64,000 nucleotides of DNA, taken from assembly GCA_963703895.1 (NCBI GenBank), contig CAVPFX010000002.1, positions 186,001-250,000 on the forward strand, written 5' to 3'. The first letter of the stretch is position 1. Every line of letters starts with the position of its first letter. Positions 41,186-49,843 of this stretch are shown here, piece by piece. Made by a program: the position numbers and the translations under genes. A model generated the notes under the pieces. It did no database searches. It saw nothing but the letters and a program-made list of their open reading frames with translations, and was not told the origin of the DNA. This stretch comes from VRUE01 sp963703895. Its GTDB lineage: Bacteria; Actinomycetota; Thermoleophilia; Solirubrobacterales; 70-9.

Positions 41186-43804
41186 TCACCGGCTAGTTTC
41201 GGCCCCGACTGGCCGCTCGACTCGAGCAACGGCTTCTTCAGTTGACTCGGGACGGCCGAGGTGGAAGCCTTGGGCGTAGTCGACGCCGAGCTTGCGGACC
41301 GTTGCCAGCGTGTCGGCGTCCTCGACTCCCTCGGCGACTGTCTTCTGGCCGAGGCCCCGGGCGATCGAGACGATCGCCTGCACCAGTTGCTGGTCGGCTG
41401 GGTTTTTCTCCAGTTCGCGGATGAACTCGATGTCGATCTTCAAGTACTGCGCCGGGATGTGCTTGAGGTAGGTGAAGGAGCTGAAGCCGGTGCCGAAATC
41501 GTCGAGGGAGAGGCTGCAGCCAAGCTCGCGGATCCGGCGCGCGAACTCCTGCGCGTCGTTCATGTTCGCCACTGCTGCGGTCTCGGTGATCTCGAAGTCG
41601 AAGCGAGCCGGGTCCGCTCCGTCCTCGAGCGCACGTTCGAGCGCAACGAGGTAACGCGGATCGGTCAGCGTGCGGGCGGAGACGTTGGCCGAGATGGAAG
41701 TTCCGCCCTTGACCAGCGCGACTGCCCGGGCGAGGACCATCAGGTCAATCTCGTGGATCAGCCCGAAGCGCTCCGCGGCTGGCAGGAAGGAGGCAGGCGG
41801 GATCTTGTCGCCATGGGGGTCGACCATCCTCACCAGCAGCTCTTCACGGGCCACCTTTCCGGTCTTCAGGTCGACGATCGGCTGTGAGTAGACGATCAGC
41901 CGGTCCTCCTCGAGGGCACTGCGAATGCGCTCCACCCAGGTCAGCGCCTGGCTGCTCTGGCCGGTGTAGAGAACGGTGCTCCCACCGCCCATCTCCTTGG
42001 CCTCGTAAAGCGCAATGTCGGCGGCGACCAAGAGCTCGTCCGGCGTCTTCTCGTCCTCTCCGTCGAAGGGCGCGATTCCGACACTGGCGCCAACAGTCGG
42101 TTTCGACCCTGCCCTGACTGCGGCGACCAACTTCTTTGCCACCGCGATTGCCTCCAGCTCCTCTGCCTCGCGCAGCAGCACGGCGAACTCGTCGCCGCCG
42201 ATCCGGGCGACCACGTCCGTCTCCCGCACCGAGGCGCTAAGGCTTGCCCCGACATCGCTGAGGACCCGGTCGCCGCTCGGGTGCCCGTAGGAGTCGTTGA
42301 CGAACTTGAAGGTGTCGAGGTCCATCAGCAACAGGGCGCCGGGTCGCGAGTAGCGCTGCGCGTAGGCGATCTGGCTTGAGACCTCATCCTCGAAACGGCG
42401 CCGGTTGAAGAGGCCGGTAAGGCTGTCGTGGTCGGCCTGATGGCGCAGCTGCTCCTTCATCTGGCGCTGGTGGGTGACGTCGTCGAAGACCGTGACGACG
42501 CCGACTATCCGGCCGCCCTCGCGGATCGGCGTGCTGGTGTAGTCGACCGCGAGGCTGCTGCCGTCCTTGCGCCAGAAGAGCTCATCGGTGATGCGGCGCG
42601 TCGCGCCCTCGGTCAGTGACTTGCGGGCCGCGCACTCCGACGCCGGGTACGGAGCCCCGTTGGCGCGGGTGTGATGGAGCAGCTCATGCGAGCGCTGTCC
42701 GAGCACCTCCTCCGCCGAGTAGCCCAGCATCTCGAGCGCCGCCGGGTTGGCGTAGGTGATCCGGCCCTCGGGATCGTTGCGGAAGATGCCCTCTCCCGCG
42801 GCGCTGATGATTCCCTCGTTGTCCTTTGCCAGGCGCTCGTTTGCTTGGACCGAGGCAACGAGGCGGATCAGGATCAGGCAGGGCACCAGGGCCGCCAGCG
42901 CGATCACGATCAGGTTGCGATTGCCGAGCGTCTCCGAGATCAAGAGTCCGAAGGAGACGACGAACGCGATCACGATCGCGCCGAAGAGGGCTCGTCCACG
43001 GAGGGCGCGGGCGCCCTCGAGGTGGGTCCCCAAACGGGAGGAGAAGGCCAGCAGCAGCATCGCCGCGGGCCAGCCGGCATCGAGCAGTGTTCCGGGGGCG
43101 TAGGCGCCGCTGGAGATCTCCCGGACGACGAGAATGTCGCTGGCCAGCATCACCAGCATGCCTGCGACTAGGGCGATGTAGGCCATGCCGACCCTGGCAC
43201 GGCTCGGCGCGCAGACGAGGACGAGCATGACCAGGACGCCGAAGTCGAGAATCGAGTAAGCAAGCGCCCCGCCGACGAGGCTGGAGGCCGCGCCCGCGTT
43301 GATAAATCCGTTGAAGACCAGCTCGTAGCCAACCGCGGCGACCGCCGTCCCGACGATCGCCGCATCGAGCGAGATACCGAGCCGCTCGGACCGGCGCTGC
43401 TGGCGTACGAGCAGGACGATGGCCGCAATGGCAAAGGGGTAGAAGGCGAGCCAGGAGAAGTCGGCCGAGCTCGGGAACACCGTCAGGGCCTTGATCACGA
43501 AGAAGAGCAGGAAGGAGCCGAGGGAGTAGCTGAAGATCCCGAGCCCGAGCGCCAGCCAGGGTGCGCGGGATCCGCGCGGGCGGCTGATCGCGGTGAGCAG
43601 GGTGGCGACGGCAGCCGCGAAGCTGGCGACGACGGCCAGGCCGTTTCTGACTTCGGCGTTTCCGGGGCTCGAGCCCGAGAGCACGAGGACGATCTCCGCG
43701 ACTAGGGCGAGAAGACCGAGCCCAAAGATCGCCCGGATCGCGACAGGAGCCCACGGTCTAGAGCGTGCTCCTGTCGTGCGGGTGCTGGTCTGAAGGTGTT
43801 CCAT
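41186..43804 (-). CDS. Membrane PAS-GGDEF-EAL c-di-GMP enzyme, 872 aa
   Basis: Residues about 20-315 contain eight or nine membrane helices (MASE-like sensor), followed by PAS (about 325-440), GGDEF (about 445-605) and EAL (about 615-860). The GGDEF loop is intact (ARIGGDEFAVL), with an RxxD inhibition-site motif (RETD) in front. The EAL domain keeps DDFGTGFSSFTYL, KIDIEF and AEGVED; the EAL triplet itself reads EEL. So both synthesis and hydrolysis of c-di-GMP are possible. It is the first gene inside the left repeat and reads towards it. Confidence 0.93.
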   Translation of the reverse strand: MEHLQTSTRTTGARSRPWAPVAIRAIFGLGLLALVAEIVLVLSGSSPGNAEVRNGLAVVASFAAAVATLLTAISRPRGSRAPWLALGLGIFSYSLGSFLLFFVIKALTVFPSSADFSWLAFYPFAIAAIVLLVRQQRRSERLGISLDAAIVGTAVAAVGYELVFNGFINAGAASSLVGGALAYSILDFGVLVMLVLVCAPSRARVGMAYIALVAGMLVMLASDILVVREISSGAYAPGTLLDAGWPAAMLLLAFSSRLGTHLEGARALRGRALFGAIVIAFVVSFGLLISETLGNRNLIVIALAALVPCLILIRLVASVQANERLAKDNEGIISAAGEGIFRNDPEGRITYANPAALEMLGYSAEEVLGQRSHELLHHTRANGAPYPASECAARKSLTEGATRRITDELFWRKDGSSLAVDYTSTPIREGGRIVGVVTVFDDVTHQRQMKEQLRHQADHDSLTGLFNRRRFEDEVSSQIAYAQRYSRPGALLLMDLDTFKFVNDSYGHPSGDRVLSDVGASLSASVRETDVVARIGGDEFAVLLREAEELEAIAVAKKLVAAVRAGSKPTVGASVGIAPFDGEDEKTPDELLVAADIALYEAKEMGGGSTVLYTGQSSQALTWVERIRSALEEDRLIVYSQPIVDLKTGKVAREELLVRMVDPHGDKIPPASFLPAAERFGLIHEIDLMVLARAVALVKGGTSISANVSARTLTDPRYLVALERALEDGADPARFDFEITETAAVANMNDAQEFARRIRELGCSLSLDDFGTGFSSFTYLKHIPAQYLKIDIEFIRELEKNPADQQLVQAIVSIARGLGQKTVAEGVEDADTLATVRKLGVDYAQGFHLGRPESTEEAVARVERPVGAETSR

Positions 43805-43895
43805 CGTCCTTCAGCCCATCGTCTAGTGGGGCCTCCACTTGACTTCCAATTTCTCCCAGGCGTGGGTTACATAACGAACGTCCGGGCCGGTGAGA

Positions 43896-45434
43896 TCAGC
43901 GCAGCAGTTCGAGCACTGCCTGCTCGCTGGCCGCCGACGGATCCGCCCAGGCTGTGTCCTTCGCCGCTCCGCTGAGGACCGTCCAGGCGCCAGCGGCTGC
44001 GGTCGGCCAGACGTGGTACTCGTTGTAGGGGCTGTCGGTGATGGTGCGGTTGGCGCCGAGTGGGGCGAGGTTCTGCTTGCGGGTCACGTCCCACCAGGAG
44101 CTCATGCTCGCGTCGAGTGCTTCGGTCGATTGGCCGAGGAAGCTCGATACGAAGCGCATCTCCGCGGTCCCCTCGAACCAGAGGACGTCAGGCGCCCGCT
44201 TGCCGATGTAGGGGCGATAGCCGTTGAACGGACCGCCGGCCTCGTAGGTCATGTTGTAGCTCGCCCTTTCGTCCGACAGCGCGATCGAGCGGCCGTCGAT
44301 GGCGAAGTTCTGCTGGGCGTACTCGTAGACCTGCTTGGCGAGGTCGTCGTCGCCGATGAAGCGGGCATAGACGATGCCGAGGGCCTGGGTGTCGAGCGGG
44401 ATGACCTCATCGCCAACGCCCTGGCGGAAATGCGCAAGCCCGCCGTCGCGAACGATGAGCTGCGAATCGATGCCCTTGACGATCCCCGCAGCGGCCTCGC
44501 GGTAGGTGGCAGCAGCGCCTTCGTCGCCCTGTTCTTCCAGCTGCTGGGAGAGGGTCATCAGCGCGATCAGGGTGAGGATGTTGTGCTGGGTCGAAACCCA
44601 CTTGACATCGGGACCGCCGCGCACGAGGCCTTCTTCGTTACGCAGTGAGAGGAGGTAATCGACCGCGCGCCGGGCGCTGTCGAGGTAGAGCGTGCTGCCG
44701 AAGCTGGAGTCGTAGTCGCTGAAGGCGATCGCGTCGAAGGCGACCGAGCCCGCGCGGACGGTGCCGCTGCTTTCGCCGGTCCGGACGTCGAAGGCGAATT
44801 CGATTGAGCCGTCCTTGCGCTGCAGAGCCGCCAGCTGGTCGAGCAGGCGACCGGCTTGATCTTGGAGACCGACCGAGGCGAACGCGGTGGCCGCGACTGC
44901 GGAGTCATACGTCCAGGACCAGTTGAGCAGGCGTTCGTAGGAGGGATCGTCGATCGGTATGTCGAACGAGCGGATCAGCTGCAGTGAAGTGATCCGTGTG
45001 CCGGTCGAAAGGCGAAGCGCGACCTTCTCGCTCTGTGAGGACTTCGTTCCGGGCCGCGCCGCCGCGGCGCGCATCGCGATCGGAGCCACGGAGGAGGCCG
45101 ATGCGTGACCTTTGCCGTGTCGGGCGGCGCAGCGGCCGCGTGTCTTTGCAGGACGCTTCGAGCACGCGACCGGCTTGCTCGGGCCGACCTGGCGAGCCAG
45201 CCACCGCGTGATCGCCCGCTTCGGGCGGTGTGCTTTCTTGGCGGGCCAGGCACGCCGCACATGGTTGCCGGGGCGAGCAGCGCTTTTCGCGCCGTTTGCT
45301 TGCGCTGAGGCTGCGGCCGCGGAGGGCGCGCTCGACGAGGTCGCAGCAGTCGCCGCGGTCGGAACGACACCTATCGCGGCGAACGCAGCAGTGAGGATCA
45401 AAGGGGTCAGCAAACGGCGAGGGCGAAGCGGCAT
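43896..45434 (-). CDS. Secreted six-hairpin (alpha/alpha-toroid) glycosidase-like protein, 512 aa
   Basis: An N-terminal signal peptide (MPLRPRRLLTPLILTAAFAA, cleavage near residue 31) is followed by a basic Ala/Arg/Lys-rich linker to about 135 and a helical domain of about 370 residues. Repeated elements (LLNWSWTYDSAVAATAF, AGRLLDQLAALQRKDGSI, RRAVDYLLSLRNEEGL, APDVLWFEGTAEM) are those of six-hairpin glycoside hydrolases and related lyases. I cannot assign a family. It diverges from the HEAT/glycosyltransferase operon, so it may trim or release the polymer that the transferase makes, as BcsZ does for cellulose. Confidence 0.75.
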   Translation of the reverse strand: MPLRPRRLLTPLILTAAFAAIGVVPTAATAATSSSAPSAAAASAQANGAKSAARPGNHVRRAWPAKKAHRPKRAITRWLARQVGPSKPVACSKRPAKTRGRCAARHGKGHASASSVAPIAMRAAAARPGTKSSQSEKVALRLSTGTRITSLQLIRSFDIPIDDPSYERLLNWSWTYDSAVAATAFASVGLQDQAGRLLDQLAALQRKDGSIEFAFDVRTGESSGTVRAGSVAFDAIAFSDYDSSFGSTLYLDSARRAVDYLLSLRNEEGLVRGGPDVKWVSTQHNILTLIALMTLSQQLEEQGDEGAAATYREAAAGIVKGIDSQLIVRDGGLAHFRQGVGDEVIPLDTQALGIVYARFIGDDDLAKQVYEYAQQNFAIDGRSIALSDERASYNMTYEAGGPFNGYRPYIGKRAPDVLWFEGTAEMRFVSSFLGQSTEALDASMSSWWDVTRKQNLAPLGANRTITDSPYNEYHVWPTAAAGAWTVLSGAAKDTAWADPSAASEQAVLELLR

Positions 45435-45438
45435 AGAG

Positions 45439-45497
45439 AGTCCTTGCGTAGGTAGGAGGAAGCGACTGGGGGTTCATCGACCATCCAGTCGCGGACT
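45439..45497. promoter_or_regulatory. Nested hairpin in the 5' leader of the six-hairpin protein
   Basis: AGTCC (45439-45443) pairs with GGACT (45493-45497), and GCGACTGG (45462-45469) pairs with CCAGTCGC (45485-45492). On the minus-strand mRNA the AAGGACT next to the start codon lies in the outer stem, so the ribosome site could be masked. The region also holds the promoters of two divergent genes. Confidence 0.4.
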
Positions 45498-45561
45498 TGA
45501 GGCAAGAGAATCGTCGGGCACGCTTTAGGTGGACACGGGGAACGTCGATAGCAGGGTGACG

Positions 45562-46650
45562 ATGACTTCCCTGACTGGTCTCATCGTGCTGGTGGGATCG
45601 AGCTTGGTGCTGTGGATGGTGCTCGTCGGTCTCGCTGTCACACGCAAGCTGTTGCGCGATCGCCGAGAGCTGCGATCGAGCGATCGCCGTACCCACTACG
45701 CAGCGGCACTTCGCGGCGACGCCGCCGCCGCGATCTGCGGTGACGTTTGGAGCGCCGCGGCCCAGGTCGATCTCGCGGTCTCCATCGATGCGGTGTATCC
45801 CACCCTCTCCCGCGAGCAGGTCAGCAATCTCCGCCGTGCGATGGAGTCATCTGAGCTCTTGTCCAGGTTGGAAGTGGACCTCAAATCTCGTCGTCCGACC
45901 ACGCGCGCCCGCGCCGCACTGCTGCTCACGCGCCCCGGCATCCCCGAGGTCGTCGAGCGGATCGTCCCGCTGCTGGGAGACCCTGACCCCGACGTACGCC
46001 TGGTCGCCTGCTCCGGCCTTGCCCGAGCAGCCACCCCGCGTGCCGCCGAGTTGCTGATCTGGGCGCTGATGGCCCATCTGCTGCCGCCGGAGCGGATCAT
46101 CGAGCGGCTTGGAGCGCCGTGGGCGGTGGAGACGATTCTCGGCACCTTGCGAGATGGACCTACTCCGGTCTCGGAGGTCCTTGACGGCGTCGCCCCGCGC
46201 GGCAGCGAGACGGAGCTCGATGCAAGCCTCGCGCGTGCCTTGGGCCTCGCGCGCGATCCGCGCGCCGCAACTGCGCTCGCCACCTTGTTGGAGAGGGATT
46301 CGGTGGAGGTGCGGATCTCCGCTGCGCGGGCGCTTGGTCGGGTCGGGGGAGAGGCCTGCGTGCCGGCGCTGATCGCCGCCCTCTCCTCGGAGGACTGGCC
46401 GGTTCGCGCGCAGGCCGCGAAGTCGCTCGGCGCCCTGGGCGCCGCCGATGCGCTCGAGCCGCTCGAGGACTGCCTCTCCGACCGCGCCTGGTGGGTGCGC
46501 GCAAATGCGGCACGGGCGCTGCGCGAGCTTGGCGAGCCCGGGATCGAGGCGCTTCAGCGAACGCTCGAGCACGACGATCGCTACGCGGCCGACCGCGCTC
46601 GCGAGCAACTCGCGCTGCACGCGGTGATCGAGGAGCACGCGGCCGCATGA
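45562..46650 (+). CDS. HEAT-repeat protein with N-terminal membrane anchor, 362 aa
   Basis: A single membrane helix (about residues 5-28) leads into a cytoplasmic domain of HEAT/PBS-lyase-like repeats, e.g. LLGDPDPDVRLVACSGLARA, LLERDSVEVRISAARALGRV, ALSSEDWPVRAQAAKSLGAL and CLSDRAWWVRANAARALREL. Such alpha-solenoids are scaffolds. The ATG at 45562 has AGGG 5 bases upstream; a GTG at 45529 is possible. It overlaps the glycosyltransferase gene (ATGA), so it probably assembles with that enzyme at the membrane. Confidence 0.88.
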   Translation: MTSLTGLIVLVGSSLVLWMVLVGLAVTRKLLRDRRELRSSDRRTHYAAALRGDAAAAICGDVWSAAAQVDLAVSIDAVYPTLSREQVSNLRRAMESSELLSRLEVDLKSRRPTTRARAALLLTRPGIPEVVERIVPLLGDPDPDVRLVACSGLARAATPRAAELLIWALMAHLLPPERIIERLGAPWAVETILGTLRDGPTPVSEVLDGVAPRGSETELDASLARALGLARDPRAATALATLLERDSVEVRISAARALGRVGGEACVPALIAALSSEDWPVRAQAAKSLGALGAADALEPLEDCLSDRAWWVRANAARALRELGEPGIEALQRTLEHDDRYAADRAREQLALHAVIEEHAAA

Positions 46651-48101
46651 CCGGCCTGCTCGAACAGATCCTGCACAGCTTCAACGTCTTCACGCTCGGC
46701 TACTTCGTCGTCTTGCAGCTGACCTTCACCGTGCTCGCGGTCGTCGGCTGGCGGGCGATCGAGGACTACGTCGAGCGCCGGCCGATGCGCGACTACCGGG
46801 CGGTTGCCGAGTCGGAGATGAGCATGCCCGTATCGATCCTCGTGCCCGCCTACAACGAGGCGCCCTCGATCGTCGCTTCGCTGCGCTCGCTGCTCACCTC
46901 GCAGTTCGTCGAGTTCGAGATCGTCGTGATCAACGACGGCTCGACCGACGAGACGATGGCGGCGCTCACAGACGCCTTCGGTCTCGTCAAGGTCGGTCGC
47001 GTTCCGCGTTCCAACATCCCGACCCAACTGGTCCGCGGTGTGTACACAAGCCCGCTCGAGCCCCACGTCGTCGTCATCGACAAGGTCAACGGCGGCAAGG
47101 CCGACGCGCTGAACGCCGGCATCAACCACGCGGTCTACCCGCTCTTCTGCGCGATCGACGCCGACACGATGCTCGACGCCGACGCGCTCTCGCGCCTCGT
47201 CTGGGAGTTCCAGGCCGAGCCGGAGACCGTCGCGGTCGGCGGGATCGTGCGCATCGTCAATGGATCGGAGTTCGAGGACGGGCGCATTGCCAGGGTGCGC
47301 ACGCCGCGGAATCTGCTCGCCAACCTGCAGATCATCGAGTACCTGCGGGCCTTCCTCGGTGGCCGCATCGGTTGGTCGAAGAGCGGCATGCTGCTGATCA
47401 TCTCGGGTGCGTTTGGGCTCTTCCGGCGCGACGTCTGCGTCGAGGTCGGGGGCTATGACCCGACCACGGTCGGCGAGGACGCCGAGCTGGTGCTGCGGCT
47501 GCATCGCCACCAGCGCGAGCGCCAGAAGCCCTGCCGGATCACCTTCTTCCCCGACCCGATCTGCTGGACCGAGTGCCCGGAGGACCTCGGCACGCTCGTG
47601 CGCCAGCGCGATCGCTGGCAGCGCGGCCTGATCGAGATGATCGCCCGCCACCGCAAGATGTTGCTGCGGCCCCGCTACGGACGGATCGGCTGCGTCGCGA
47701 TGCCCTACTTCATCGTCTTCGAGCTGCTTGGCCCGACGATCGAGTGCGTTGGCTACACCCTGTTCGTGCTCTCGCTGGTCCTCGGGATCGTCTCGCTCCC
47801 GTTCGCGCTGGCCTTCTTTGCCGTTTCGCTGACCTACAGCCTCGTGCTGAGCTTTCTCGTGATCCTGATGGAGGAGCGCGCCTTCCGTCGCTATCCGGGC
47901 TGGAGCGACCTGATTCGCCTCACCCTCTGCGCAGTGGTCGAGAACGTCGGCTATCGCCAGCTGCTCGCGGTTGTGCGAATGCGTTCCTGGTACACGCTTA
48001 TGCGCCGCAAGCAGCACTGGGGAGAGATGACGCGCAAGGGGTTTGGTCCGTTGCTGCCTGGCGGGGTCAGCGCCGACGGAGCGGTCGATCCCAGCCCTTA
48101 G
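46647..48101 (+). CDS. Membrane-bound family 2 glycosyltransferase (BcsA/IcaA-like), 484 aa
   Basis: Processive-type GT2: an N-terminal helix, VSILVPAYNEAPSIV, VINDGSTDET, KVNGGKADALNAG, CAIDADTMLD (D-x-D), GEDAELVLRL and the acceptor-site QRDRWQRG motif (Q-x-x-R-W), then four C-terminal membrane helices. Those motifs are those of cellulose, chitin, hyaluronan and poly-GlcNAc synthases that build and export a polysaccharide. There is no PilZ domain, so c-di-GMP control, if any, must be indirect. It is coupled to the HEAT gene, and its stop overlaps the convergent HD-GYP gene by 4 bases. Confidence 0.92.
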   Translation: MTGLLEQILHSFNVFTLGYFVVLQLTFTVLAVVGWRAIEDYVERRPMRDYRAVAESEMSMPVSILVPAYNEAPSIVASLRSLLTSQFVEFEIVVINDGSTDETMAALTDAFGLVKVGRVPRSNIPTQLVRGVYTSPLEPHVVVIDKVNGGKADALNAGINHAVYPLFCAIDADTMLDADALSRLVWEFQAEPETVAVGGIVRIVNGSEFEDGRIARVRTPRNLLANLQIIEYLRAFLGGRIGWSKSGMLLIISGAFGLFRRDVCVEVGGYDPTTVGEDAELVLRLHRHQRERQKPCRITFFPDPICWTECPEDLGTLVRQRDRWQRGLIEMIARHRKMLLRPRYGRIGCVAMPYFIVFELLGPTIECVGYTLFVLSLVLGIVSLPFALAFFAVSLTYSLVLSFLVILMEERAFRRYPGWSDLIRLTLCAVVENVGYRQLLAVVRMRSWYTLMRRKQHWGEMTRKGFGPLLPGGVSADGAVDPSP

Positions 48102-49546
48102 GCGCGAAGAGAAAGCACTTCGTCCAGGCCCTCGATCAAGAGATCCGCGATGTGGGGATCGAAGTGGGTTCCCCTGCCGTCCTCGATGACCTTGACTGCG
48201 TCGGGTACCGGCAGGGCTGGTCGATAGCAGCGGTCGCTCAGCAGGGCATCGAAGACATCCGCGACGGCGCTGATCCGCCCCTCGAGCGGAATCTCCTCAC
48301 CGGCCAGGCCCTGCGGATATCCAGTTCCGTCGTAGTGCTCATGGTGAGTAAGCGCGATCGTGGCGGCGATCTGCAATAGCTCGCTCTTGGAGTCAGCGAG
48401 AATCTCGTGGCCGACCACCGTGTGGCGCTCCATCTCCTTGCGCTCTGCGGTGCTCAGGGGGCCGGGTTTGCGGAGGATTGCGTCGGAGGTGCCGATCTTT
48501 CCCACGTCGTGCATCGGGGCCGCCTCGCGGAGCAGCTGAACCTGCTCGGCATCGAGTTTCAGCCGGCTTCCCAAAAAGGCGGCGATCACCGCCATCCGGG
48601 TGACGTGCTTGCCCGTAGAGAAATCATGGAACTCGATCGCTCTTGCCAGTCGGTCCACCGTCTCCAGGCGGGAGGACCGCAACTCCTCGATCGCTTGCTG
48701 CTGGGCGGCTGTCAGCTCGTCGCGAAGCCGTATCGCCTCCTTCTGGGCGGTGACGTCGGTGGAGATGCCGCAGACCGCGGTGGCCTTCCCCTCCTCGTCG
48801 AAAAGAGGGAACTTGACGGTTTGGAAGGTTCGCTCGGTCCCACCGATCTCGAGCGTTTCCTCTGCCCTGTGCGTTGCGCCGTTCCTGAGAATCTGCCGAT
48901 CGGCGGCGCGGGTGTGCGCCAGCGCCTCGGGGCTCATGATCGCCTCGTCGGTTTGGCCGAGCAGCCGGCCCCTCTCCTGACCCGCCAAGTCGTCTGCCTG
49001 CGCGTTTGCGAAGACGTAGCGAAAGTCCTCGTCCTTGACATAGACGGGCATCGGCGCCATGTCGATGATCGTCTGGCGTCGCTCTTCGAGGTTGAGCCTG
49101 TGTGCGCTCTCGAAGTTTTCGAGCTGGCGCCGTCGCAGCGCGTTCATCACTGTGATCAACAGCTGGCCCGGCCAAAACGGCTTGACCAAGTAGCCGTGGA
49201 CCCCGTGGCCACCAAGACCGAAGGCATGTCGCGCGATCTCCGGATCGTCTTTTCCGGTGACCAGGACCACGGCAGTCTCGGGATGTTCTTCGGTGATTTC
49301 TTCGGCCAGGGCCAGCCCCGACCCGTCGAGCATCTGAAGGTCGCATAGGGCGAGCTGAAAATCGGTGGCAGAGAGCTTCTTGTGCGCCTGGGCAATGCTG
49401 CCTGCGAATTCGCACCGGTACTGGTCCCCCAGGGCGCGATCGACCAACCGCAGCATCTCGGGCTGGTCGTCCGTGATCAGGATGCGTGCCAGCCCAGCCT
49501 GGGCTTTTCCAAGTTGAGGGCTTGATCCGGTCGGGTTGGCGGTCAT
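48098..49546 (-). CDS. Response regulator with PAS and HD-GYP c-di-GMP phosphodiesterase, 482 aa
   Basis: REC domain (20-135; ITDDQPEM, phospho-Asp in LALCDLQMLDG, Lys in YLVKPF), PAS domain (about 155-275) and HD-GYP domain (about 300-480) with HDVGKIG and HHEHYDGTGYP intact. HD-GYP enzymes degrade c-di-GMP to GMP or pGpG. No kinase gene is adjacent, so phosphorylation must come from elsewhere. It diverges from the B12-GGDEF gene across a 297-base region, so synthesis and breakdown enzymes share a control region. Confidence 0.94.
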   Translation of the reverse strand: MTANPTGSSPQLGKAQAGLARILITDDQPEMLRLVDRALGDQYRCEFAGSIAQAHKKLSATDFQLALCDLQMLDGSGLALAEEITEEHPETAVVLVTGKDDPEIARHAFGLGGHGVHGYLVKPFWPGQLLITVMNALRRRQLENFESAHRLNLEERRQTIIDMAPMPVYVKDEDFRYVFANAQADDLAGQERGRLLGQTDEAIMSPEALAHTRAADRQILRNGATHRAEETLEIGGTERTFQTVKFPLFDEEGKATAVCGISTDVTAQKEAIRLRDELTAAQQQAIEELRSSRLETVDRLARAIEFHDFSTGKHVTRMAVIAAFLGSRLKLDAEQVQLLREAAPMHDVGKIGTSDAILRKPGPLSTAERKEMERHTVVGHEILADSKSELLQIAATIALTHHEHYDGTGYPQGLAGEEIPLEGRISAVADVFDALLSDRCYRPALPVPDAVKVIEDGRGTHFDPHIADLLIEGLDEVLSLRA

Positions 49547-49843
49547 CGACCTCCCTCTGACGCGACGGCTCGGTTTTGGGATTTTCCCCTGAAGCCGTCG
49601 CTAGCCGCTCGAATAATGAGCGCTGCGTGCCGGATCTGGTTCCTTCCCAAAAGATTCACCGACAGGCCCTTAGTCGGTAGATTGACCTAGCCGGGTACTA
49701 ACGGTTGACTAGTCAAAGACACCTTAAGGCAATACGGCCGTACGTACAACTGAAGACTAAAAAAGTAAGTAACCATTTATTCCTGTTATGACCAGAGCAG
49801 TTATTCACTTCACTGCGTTGGCGAGCGTAACCTGGACTGAGCC
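49547..49843. promoter_or_regulatory. Divergent control region between HD-GYP and B12-GGDEF genes
   Basis: This 297-base gap has unusually AT-rich tracts and a perfect 12-base palindrome TTGACTAGTCAA at 49705-49716, with CGGCCGTACGTAC further on. The palindrome begins with TTGACT and could be either a -35 element or an operator. I see no gene, tRNA or GEMM-type core in the region. No binding protein can be named. Confidence 0.5.

Noticed and set aside
49547..49843. Second c-di-GMP riboswitch before the HD-GYP or B12-GGDEF gene
   Set aside because: An AGCCGGGTACTAACG string resembles the GEMM 3' end, but the CGCAAAGCC core and GNRA hairpin are missing.
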